From Brugia malayi (lineage: Eukaryota; Nematoda; Chromadorea; Rhabditida; Onchocercidae), in NCBI RefSeq assembly GCF_000002995.4, contig NW_025062478.1:10598001-10662000 (forward strand): a stretch of 64,000 bases of DNA, read 5' to 3'. A model generated the notes under the pieces. That model worked only from the letters and a program-made list of their open reading frames with translations, ran no database searches and was not told the DNA's origin. How positions within the stretch are numbered: the first letter of the stretch is position 1; each line of letters opens with the position of its first letter. Shown here piece after piece: positions 38,506 to 50,071 of the stretch. The translations under genes were made by a program, and so were the position numbers.

Positions 38506-38777
38506 CAGAGAGAGGGAGAGAGAGAGAGGAAGAGAGGGAGAGAGAGAGGGAGAGAGATTACATCCATACTACTATTTATCTTTTATCATATCACATTTAT
38601 TCGATAATTCATTCTGTGTATCTTTGCGCCGAAAGGATTTTATAATATTTCTCGTTTAAATGCTTTAATACATTTCCTTTAATCCATTCCTATTCAATTT
38701 CAAAATAATTTTTCAATATTTTTGCTTTTTAAGAAATTGAAAAGAAAAAAAAGAAAAAAATGATGGAAAGAGAAGGA

Positions 38778-38811
<34 letters not shown>
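38506..38811. repeat. Two GA-rich simple repeats
   Basis: 38506-38557 is (AG)n with GGG interruptions. 38778-38811 is an uninterrupted (GA)n run of about 34 bp. Arg-Glu and Leu-Ser frames here are artefacts. Confidence 0.9.
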
Positions 38812-38814
<3 letters not shown>

Positions 38815-40128
38815 AAAAGTATGACGTGTGGTTTGGTTTTATTACGATGACAACATTTATTATCCTTAAAGAAAGAAGAAAGTATTCTTTCCATTTTTCT
38901 CTTTGTACTTTTTCTCAAACATTTTATCTGTGTGTTGAAATTATCAATTTCTTCTAATCAATTATTTATCAATCATTTTGTTAATTGTGTTATCATTTTT
39001 CTTTTTCTTTTCTCGTTCCCTCTCTCTCTCCCTCTCTCTTTTCTTGCTTTGTTTTTTTCTTGAATTATTGAAATACACCTTATTAAATTTGTTTATTTTT
39101 ATTTAACTATGAATGAAATTTCAATAAAATATGTAGATAAAAATTTGTGAAATAAACAAGAACGATAAGATAATTTATTTTAAAACTGATTATTTTTTCT
39201 AGAAAAATTGTCACAAATTTTATTATTGTCAAATATTAGAAAATCTCGAGATTATTATTTGTATATCATTGTTGTTACTAATGGAAAATTTATTATTAAT
39301 AAATGCTTTTTGAATTTTTTTTTTTTTTTTTTGCAAATTTTTTGAAATAGAGGAAATTTAAAAGATGAAATTGATTGCTATTAAAAAGAGTAAGGAATAG
39401 ATTTCTTAGAGAGAATATGTAATTAAATTATAAGCAATTTATATTGTCTGTGGTTTTTTCTATTTTCAGATTTACTCTTTAGATACTTTACTAACTTTTC
39501 TTTTATCAAAGTAATAATGAACTGATTCATTTTTCTCATTTATCACTGTAATATAAAAATTTTTTTCATTTTGTTTCTTTCAATGATTGAAAGAAAAAAA
39601 AAGAAACTTTCTTATCAGTTATTACTGTTTATCATAATGTTTTATGTTTTAATCATTCATTAATCAATCATTTTAAAAAAACATTTATTATTGATTAAAG
39701 AAATATTATTTTTCTAACTTTGGTGTTATCAAGAAATAACTGCTGAATTCTCCTTCTTTTCAATCTTTTTTCTGTATTCTCATTGTAAAATCTGTTAAAT
39801 ATAAATTTATCTTTCAATTATAATTTAATTCATTCGTATAAATCTCTTTGAAATCATATAACAATGTAATAATATCTAATGAAATCAGTGGATCATTTGT
39901 ATTTATGAAAAGAAAAATTCTTTTTTTTTTAATTTAATTAAATTATTTTTGTTGTTAATGTTGCATTCTCTTTCATCATTTTTTTTTTTAATCCAATTCA
40001 TTCATCATTTTGTCATTCGGAAATTCGAACAATTAATTACATATTAAAAACAAAAAAGAAAAAAAAAAAACAATTCTAATCGTTGATTATTTACTACACT
40101 TTGCAGCTGCTATATGAAATAATATGAA

Positions 40129-40129
40129 C

Positions 40130-40172
<43 letters not shown>

Positions 40173-40500
40173 GTAATAATAATAATAGTAATAATAGTAA
40201 TAATAATAATTAAAAAAATAATAATGATAGTAATAATAATAATAATAGTAATAATAATAATTAAAAAATAATAATGGTAGTAATAATAATAATAATAGTA
40301 ATAATAATAATTAAAAAAATAATAATGATAGCAATAATAATAATAATAATAATAATAGTAATAATAATAATAGTAATAATAATAATAATTAAAAAAATAA
40401 TAATGATAGTAATAATAATAATAGTAATAATAATAATAATTGAAAAAATAATAATGATAGTAATAATAATAATAATAGTAATAATAATGATAATAATGAT
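40129..40500. repeat. 370-bp AAT trinucleotide array with higher-order units
   Basis: Nearly pure AAT/AGT triplets broken at roughly 60-bp spacing by ATTAAAAAAATAATAATGAT, so the array has a higher-order structure of about six units. It abuts the putative 5'-most exon of the EML gene. Confidence 0.92.
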
Positions 40501-40539
40501 GTGATATTGTGGAATGATATCGTCGACCTCGAACATCAA
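40501..40539 (+). other. Candidate upstream EML coiled-coil exon
   Basis: Right after the AAT array the frame reads VILWNDIVDLEHQ and ends at CAA^GTCAAG in phase 0, which matches the phase-0 start of the exon at 41763. DIVDLEHQV resembles the N-terminal coiled-coil heptads of EML proteins. An alternative frame starting at ATG 40514 (MISSTSNIKSSS) overlaps it. The true start of the gene was not resolved. Confidence 0.35.
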
Positions 40540-41762
40540 GTCAAGTTCAATTGCAAGCGAAGCAACTTATAATTTATATTCTCTTCTCCTTTTTCTTCTC
40601 TTCTCCTTCTCATTTCAAGTATATATGCATGGTATTTCATTTCATTTTAAAATTTCTCAGCAATTTATTCATCTCTTTGATCTCTCTTCTTTTCTCAACA
40701 CTCTAAAATTCAAATTTAATTATATTAAAATAGAAAAAAAAAAGAAAAATTTATTGAAAATGTTATCAATTTGTATGACTGATAATCCATGATAAGCATT
40801 GATACAATTACTTATTCTCATTCATTTGTAAATTCCTCCACAATGCACATTTATTTCAGTCTTATTCAATAAATAATCAATAAATGTAATTTAAATTTTC
40901 GATGAATTAAGTCAATCCGATTAGTACAACTTGCAAAAGTTTAATATAAATGTCATTTATCTCTTCAAATACTTTTCAAATCATTATTAAATATTAATAT
41001 TCAATTCTGATCTTTAACATATGTATTTGTATGTGTTGATGAAATGATCGCATTGAGTTCACATTCAATGTGTGTCTTTTTTGATGCTATCAATTGCAGA
41101 AAAAAAATTTTTTTACAGTTCAATGCAACAAATTTTCTTCCTCACTTGTCCTATTTAAACGTTCTAAATTTAAAAAAAAAAAGAAAAAAAAAGTCTGTTT
41201 ATGCCATTTTCACTAATTTTATATCATTTTTTTACAAATATGCTTTCAATATACTTTGATAGTTTTTTTTTTTCTTTTTTAATTATCATTTAATTATTAA
41301 ATTTTATTCCAATTCTGTTAATTCTTTGACAAAAATATTCTTTATTTTTTTTCCAAATTTTAATAATTCATTGATTACATATTAATTGATAATATTTATA
41401 TTCCATTTTTTCTTTTCTTCTCTTTTTTTTTTCGAAGAAAAAAGAAAATTTTAATGATTTGCAATAAATTTTGTGTTACAATTATTATTTTATTGCTACT
41501 TTTTTTGCAAATCAGAAATACTTTTTGAGATATTTGTTCAAATTTTTGAAAATTTTTCTTGTCATTTTAACTATTTCGTTGTAGTGAAAAAATTTTTCGG
41601 ATTGAATCTCTCTCTCTTAAAAAAAATTTTTTTGCTATCAAATATTCCTTTCTTTTTTTCATCTTTTTTTTTTTTTTTTTTTAACTTCTATTTGTTTAAC
41701 AATTGAACTGTACTGCTCTCCTTCATTTAGCTTATAATATTGCTATTTTCACTATTTTGCAG

Positions 41763-44700
41763 ATGTGTTTGCGTTCCGCAGCAGCTGAAGAAGCATTCCG
41801 TCATTTGAGTGATTTGGAGCAATCACTGCCACTTTGCGCCACCAGTACTATCATTAACAAAACAACAACAACAACAACACAAACAACAACAATAACAGCA
41901 ACAATTACTTCAACTCCTTCAATGCAAACAACTACAACTACCTCATCACCACCATCACAATTGACCTCAAGTTCAGATTATTTCAACTAACTCAAACTCA
42001 TTAATTTATTTTCTCTTCTCGTTGCGATGATATTTTTGCATCTAATATTGATGTTAGTAAATTATCCATCGCATTGTATGTAATAAAAGATTATTTCTTT
42101 AAAGAAATGATCCGTTATCATTATCAGAAAGATTAGATGAAATATTTCACAAAGTAAATGATAATTCACTTAAAAATAAATCGATCATTCCATTTTATTT
42201 ATTTAAAATTATAATTTTTCTATATATATATAAATTTTTTCTATATATTTATATATTAAAATTATAATTTCACATTCCATTTTATTTATTTAAAATTATA
42301 ATTTAGCCATATCAAAATATCTGTTCCAAATTGATTTAATTTAATTTAATTTTAATTCATTTTCATAACAAATATAAACAAATCACTTTAAGTTTAGGTA
42401 AGTTTTCAAATAATTTTATTCCTCAAAAAACTTCAAAAATTTTCACTAATTTCCACATGCATTATTGTAATCCCATAAAGATGAAAATGACATTCAAATG
42501 ATCACAAAGTTACAAATAATTTTGTGACAAATTTTTCCTATCAGAGTGAGAAGAAAAAAAAAAAAAAATGAATGTTCCATCAATGTTTCCTTTTTTTATT
42601 TTATTTTATTTGCTTTAATTATTTGTTTATTTGATTTAGATAAAAAACAATCAACACAAAATCGTTTCATTTCACGTTCGGTGCATAATTTACATTTGTT
42701 AACACCAAAAAATCGAATACTAAATAACGGACATACACTTTGTCGCAGCAATGAAAATAACAATCAAACAATATCAAATGGAAATTTATTTAATGGAGCA
42801 GCAAAAGAAGAGGAGGAAGAAGAAGGAAATGTTAGTTTTGCACCTTTATCGTAACTTTCCCATACATTGCTAACAGCATTTTGTCATTCAGTGTCACAAC
42901 TTCGTTTTTTAGTGTCACTTAATATTCCCACATAATGTCAACAATTTCACCTCATTATTGATATATTTATGTATTTCTTTATTATTATTATTATTTTACA
43001 TTCAATTATAAATTTCATTGAATTATACTATATTAATTGAAAATTATTTAATTAAATATAAAATAAATTATGTTAACTACTAGGATATTCAAATGTTTGA
43101 AAAAAAGATAAAAATTAGATACGATTATATTTCTTTATTATTATTATTTTACATTCAATTATAAATTTCATTGAATTATACTATATTAATTGAAAATTAT
43201 TTAATTAAATATAAAATAAATTATGTTAACTACTAAGATATTCAAATGTTTGAAAAAAAAAAGATAGAAATTAGATAATTTAATTTTAATTTTCATTATT
43301 TTAAAAGGATTAATTAAAAATTCATTAATTAATGAGGCATATTGATAATTATTTTTTTTTTTTTTGGTAACAAAAATTATCCTACAAAGTATATTAGATT
43401 TGCAGTGTTTAAATTTTGTAATAATAATAACAAATGATGATCAGTCGTTTTTCTTCTTTTTTTTTTTTTTTTTCTTTCGTAAAATTCTGAATATTTTAAA
43501 CTTGAATAGAATATAGAAATGTGTGATATTATTCAGACACACAATTCTGAAACATCTTATTTCGTTTGTCGAAAAAGAAAAAAAAACGATATGGCATTAT
43601 TTCTCTTCTCCCTCTTCCTAAAATTTTTGTTTATATATTTCTCTTCTTTTTCTTGTTTACATATTTATTCCTCTCCCCTTTTCTTGTTTACGTATTTATC
43701 TGTCTCATATTTCTTGTTTACATATTTTATCCTTCTTTCTTTCAGTTTATACATATATCATAAATTCATTTTATAGTAATTTGCATATTTATTAGGTTGT
43801 TTTCTTTATTAATTTGCATACATCGGTGTGTCATTTTTTTTTCTACAATTTGAAACTAATTAATTCTATTTATTTAAATTCAAATTTACTTCTCCATTTT
43901 TCTAATCTATTCCTCTCCAAAATACTTGTAATGATGAAGGTAAATCTTTCAAAAGTTTACAGTTTCTTCTTTATACAATAGATTGTAATTATTAGAATGA
44001 AAAAAGTCCAAATAATTAATAAAGAAAAGTAGAATGAAATAAATAATAGTTTAAGAGTTAAAATTTTTAAGTCTAATATGACGAATTGATCAAATTTCAA
44101 AAAATTATCATTCTTGCATCTAATAATAGCAATCGATCAATAATTTTCATTTTTTTTTTTAATTTTTTCATTTCAATTATGATAAGTTAAGGAAGATTTA
44201 ATGATAATACTTTAAATGGCTGATAACATATATCACTTTCAAATTATCAACATTATTCATTATTTGTCCACAACAACAGAAAACACTGGAGTCAATTTCT
44301 TCACAATTTCAATACTTTCAAATTTTATTAGTTTATCAGCTAAACATTTTAATTGAATACTTCATAAACTCTACAAATTATTATCTCTATGATAACTATC
44401 ATTATCATATTTTACAATTCTTTTCAACAACAAAAAAAAAAAATGAAATATTTTTCAGTCTTCTTTCCAAACAAATCCAATATTAGGACGTCAAATACGT
44501 CAGAATGTCGAGAAATTCACTGTACAAAATCAAGAAACAAATATTAAAATGCCATATATACGAATGAAGAAATGGTTGAGCAGTGCTGATGTGAAGTATA
44601 GTAGAGGAGGAAGACGTAATTCACGTGACCATTTAATGAAGAATAGCAAAGTTGGCACGTCAACAACTAATTTATCATATTGTAAATCAATAAAGTACGT

Positions 44701-47700
44701 ACGTGTACTTATGCTTTCCTGTTTTAACTTTATCTTTTTTTTTAATGTCTCTACTATCTTCATCAAATCATTTTCTTTTCCAATCTTCTCTTTTTTTTTT
44801 TTTTTCAAATAATTTCAACATTAATTTATTTCATTTTAGTAAACATGGACCGACAAGCAATTCAAATATATCACAACATTCGTTGTTACCTTTTAGGTTA
44901 CTTTTTGTTTTTCGGGTACCATTAAGACTATTTTTATTTCGAATTAATAAAATGAATGATTAATTGATATCAGTTCGGATAAGAAACATAACAGTTTCGA
45001 GAGCAATTTTAGATTGATTTAATGAAACATATCTATAAAACTCAAATTATTCTATTAAATTGTAATGAATTTGCTGTATAGTACAGTATAGGTGTTATGA
45101 AAGATTGATTCTACGTTGAATTTTACGTAACGTTTTGCAATTTTTCATTACAATGTTTCAAATGATTTTTTTTACTCATTTATAAAAGATAATACTTTAA
45201 AATCAAATCTTTATGTCATTAAAATACTACAAAATGTGAAAATGATTAATTTATTCAGATTAGAACTGCGTGAACCGTCATTTATACGTGAGAAAGGTGT
45301 GCTACAGGTATTTGTAAACGGTAAACCGGTGTATCTTCCAGTACCAAATTCAGTAAGCAATCTTGATCTTACACGTGAACTTGATGCTCCTACATGTGAA
45401 CCGAAACTTAACTGGGTTTACGGGTATTTTTTTTTTTTTTTCGTTTCATTTAACTAACGATTATTAAAATAATGATTATCACTTGTTTACTAAAATTTAC
45501 ACTGAAAAAAAAGTCTTTTGCATCTATCGGATAATCATAATTGTTTAAATTGATTTTTTTTACAGTTATCGTGGTAAAGATTGTCGCGGGAATCTCTATG
45601 AATTACCAACCGGTGAGATTGCCTATTTTACGGGTACAATTGTTGTACTACACAATCCTAACGAATCGTTACAACGATACTACACCAAACATACCAGCGA
45701 TATTAAATGGTATCAATTCATTTCCTTACTTTCACAATTTTGAAAGTATTTCTAATTGTTAAATTTAATTTTATATTATTATTATTTATTTATTATAAAA
45801 TCAACAGTACATATTGTTTACAATTTGTTTTCATTTTTTTTTTTATTTTTATTTTTACTGTAAATACCTGTACATTTGCTTAAAAGGTTACTAAATTTTA
45901 TAACTGCCATATACTTAACAGTTTAACAGTTTACTTAAGTAATACTACTTGCTACAGTTAGTTTTAATGCTATCAAAATTTTACATTTTATTACAAATTG
46001 CCAAGTATTAAGTAAAACATAGAATTACTAACATATTTGCGTTGTTCTAAACATCATATTTCACTTTTTCGGTTGATTAAACAGAAAATTTTAGATAAGG
46101 AATTTAGACAAAGTAATTAATCAATTTGAAATTAAATTTCAGCATGGCTATTCATCCAAATAAACTTCATATTGCAACCGGTCAGACGTCGAGACGTTTT
46201 CTGGAAAAAGGTGTAAGTCTTTAAACTGAAGTAATTTCTTATTTAAGTATATCTATGTACTTTCTTGTCTAAAATTTCTTTGAAAATTTGATGGCAAATT
46301 TTTAGCCTTTTCATTTCTCGAGATTATTTGATTCAGGAAACAGTTTCGGATATGATTTAATGTTGTGATAATGCAAATATAATATTTTTGTTTTAATTAT
46401 TTTTACAGCAGATTTCATTTTATAATTTATTCCTAGTGTTGTGTGATGTATCTTTTTCCAAAATTCAAAAATAAATTATTTCTTTTATGGATGTAAAATA
46501 AACATAAATTATCGTATTAAGAATTATTAAAATTTAAAATAAACATAAATTATCGTACTAAGAATTATTAAAATTTAAAATAAACATAAATTATCGTACT
46601 AAGAATTATTAAAATTTAAAATAAACATAAATTATCGTACTAAGAATTATTAAACATTTAGCAAATTGGAAAATAAATTATTTAATCATATTAAAGGAGC
46701 TAATTTTTTTTTTTGAAGTGAAAAGGAAAGTATTTATTAAAATATTAAAAATATTTATTATTCACTAAAGTATTTATTTTATTTCTTTTTTATTTTTCAT
46801 TTCTTTTTAGGGTTTCAATATTCGTCGTTCACCAATATCATCAATTATGGAATTGAATAATGTTTTGGAAACTGACCGGTATAAGGTTATTTATTTTTAG
46901 TTTCCATTTTTTTTTTTATATATATTATAGTTTTAATAATTTCTTCTAAACAATGTTTTTGAGCAATGCCAAATTATTTACCCGTTGCATATCTCAATAC
47001 TGGGTTATTTACCCATTTCATATTTCAATGAATAAAATATATATATTTATTTTCAAAAAGAATAATGTAATAATATTAAAAAAGAATTAGTATTATACCC
47101 ATATGTCATTGATTCATCTGATCATTAATCTCTGATTTATTTTGGTAAATGTGTACCGCTTGCAATTTCCAGAGTTTCCGGATTTTCAATTTCTGTTACT
47201 AATTTCCGGTTTACATAATCTCAATTTTTATTATATCAATCTCTTACCCTTAGTCTATGTGTTTGTTTTTTTTTTTTTTTCCCCAATTAATATTATGGTA
47301 ATTTTTTGTGTGTTGAACATTCTCACTTCTATTCATTCTCGTATAATTTAACCCAAATTATTTACCCATTGCATATCTCAATACTGGTTTATTTACCCAT
47401 TGCATATCTCAATACTGGTTTATTTACCCATTTCATATTTCATTGAATAAATTTAAGAAATTTTCAAGAAAATTTTTTATTTATTTTCAAGAAGAATAAT
47501 ATAATAAAAAATCTTTTATTTATTTTCAAGAAGAATAATATAATAATATTTAAAAAAGAATTTAAAAAATTAATAACAAATCAACAAGTTCAAAAATTTA
47601 GGCTCACGTACATATTTGGGATTCAATAACGCTGCAAACATTACGTACAATTGGAACAGGCGATGCAAGCGCAAATTTTGATCGAGGTGTTCAGTGTTGC

Positions 47701-50014
47701 GCATTTAGTCATGCTGCAGCAAATGGCATGCAACTTGCAGTTATTGATGATTCATATGAACATACACTTAGTGTTTGGGAATGGCAAAAAGGAAAAAAAA
47801 TTGCAGAAATCAAAGAAAGTTTTTAATTTCTTTTTTTTTTCTCATTAAATTATACATATGTTTTGTGCTTGTGCACTAAATTACATAAAATGATAGCTTA
47901 TCAAAATTTGCTGATAGAGAAAATGCAATTTGAATTTTTTAGTCATTTCAAATTTCTATAATTATCAAATAAAATAATTTTGATATTGCTTATCAAAATG
48001 ATTATGCATTAATAAATGATATTAGTCTATTTGGTGAGTAATGCTAGCAGATAGGATTGATTTTCAGTCTTTCAATTCTGTTTGATAGAATTATCATTTA
48101 ACAAAAGTGATTATTGTTGATAAGTGATATGAAATAATTATTAATTTAAATAACTTTTGCTCTTCATTTTTTTTTTTAAACTACTAATTTAAAATTTTTA
48201 AAGATTTAATCGAATATAAAAACAGAGAAAGATAGTAGAGAATTTATTGTGATAAAATAAATTAATTGATTATGTATTTTTTGCAGATTGCTTCTAGATG
48301 ATTAAATTAAATGACCTTTGCTTCTATATGGCTAAATTAAATGACCTTTACAGAGTGCTAATGATCAAGTGTTTGCATGTGAATTTCATCCATACTCCAA
48401 AAATATTTTAATGTCATACGGGAAAGGTCATTGTAATGTTTGGTCGATTGATGGAGGAGCACTCATCAAAAAGCCTATCATATTTGAGGTACTCTGAGCA
48501 AAAATTCATATTTATAGAAGAAAATGATTAATCTAAAGATAAAATATTTATTAATAATATTGTAAACAATGCAAATTACTGCTTTAGCAAAAAAAAATTC
48601 CAATTTCAAGATATTATCCTCAATAGTTTTAGATGGTCCAAGAAGATAAAGCTTTCCAAATATTTCATAAATTAATTAACTAATTAATTGCATAAATGAT
48701 GTGAAGCATTTTTATTTTTATGATCAAAAATGATCAAAAATTTTCAAATTCTTGATACTATTTAGTAAACGATTATTCAAGATATTATCCTCAATAGTTT
48801 TAGATGGTCCAAGAAGATAAAGCTTTCCATTTATGAGCTTTTGAAAACGTTCATAAACATTTATAAAATATGCAAATAAAAATTTTTTATTTTTTTATTG
48901 ACAAAATTGTATAACTTTTTACTTTTTAAATTATATATTCTTGGAATTGTCTATCAAAATTTTGTCGATTTTATTAATTTAGGGTCGTAATAAACCAAAA
49001 TTGGTACTTTGTTCACATTTCACCGAACGAGGACATATCATAACTGGTGATTCTAATGGTACATTAACAATTTGGGATACATATCAGATTAAACCAATTC
49101 GACAAGTACCAAAGGTTATTTGTTTAAGTTGGTGAAATTGGTGAATTTAAATCTAAAATATATTTTAGTGTTATGAAAAGGTTTTGCGAGAAGATGATCA
49201 GATGGGTCTTAATAAATAGATGTGAAAAATGATAATTAAATTAGCATTTAATTAACCAATCAATTAATCAACAATTGTTGTAAAAAAAAGTTTTCTCTTA
49301 TTATTTGAAATGATTTCATATTCTAAGCTATTTCAAATATGAAATTGAAGATTTTACTGTATTAAACTATGATCAAATTATTTTACTTACATGTAATTAA
49401 GCAATTATTTATGCTAATTAAATTTATACGAATATCTACGAGTACTCTTCAATTTAAGGCTCATAATGGCGGTGTTTGGGCATTATGTTTACTTGGCAAC
49501 GGGCATTTTATTTCGGCTGGTAAAGATCGAATGTTATTTGAATGGGAAACTGATGGTTTAACAAAGATTCGTGGTCCAATAACAGTAAGTGTTTAATGTA
49601 AAAATCATTTTTGGAAGGGAAAATAGGAAATGAAATAGATAATAAATTAATTTAAAATTGATAAATAAGTGTTACAGTTTGAGCACTTTGATATTTTATC
49701 TATTTTCTATACAAGTTGTCGTGAAATATAATTAAAATGGAATACATTTTATTTTTTAGCTTTTTGTGTGAATTCTAGCAAAATTTTTCATTATTTCAAT
49801 CTCTTTTTTTTTTTTTAAATTTTAGTTTCCGGATGAAGGAAGTGGTTGTATACGTACCATAGCATCAACCTCAAGTTCTAAGTTATTCATTGGTACAACA
49901 AGGAATACAATTTGGAGTGGCACATTGGATAATGGTTTTCAACAAATTCAACAGGTTTATTTTTAATTTTTGTTTCAAAGAATCAAAAGTTTCTGCTTCC
50001 AATAGTATTTTCAC

Positions 50015-50071
<57 letters not shown>

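Larger units (their letters stand above)
35550..40500. other. Intergenic with simple repeats
   Basis: About 5 kb between a minus-strand and a plus-strand gene, so it probably holds both promoters. Contents are AAT runs (36940-37030), GA repeats (38506-38557 and 38778-38811), a CT-rich run (39012-39040) and the long AAT array at the right end. One more complex patch at 37110-37250 is open on the minus strand (MIRFVINLISSIGDSINRYG) but has no convincing partners. Confidence 0.6.

Noticed and set aside
40261..40539. Long Ile-rich frames across the AAT array
   Set aside because: Simple trinucleotide repeat read in two directions.
48288..48320. TTTTTTGCAG as an alternative EML acceptor
   Set aside because: Any frame from it meets TAG/TGA at once, so it cannot repair the phase conflict.
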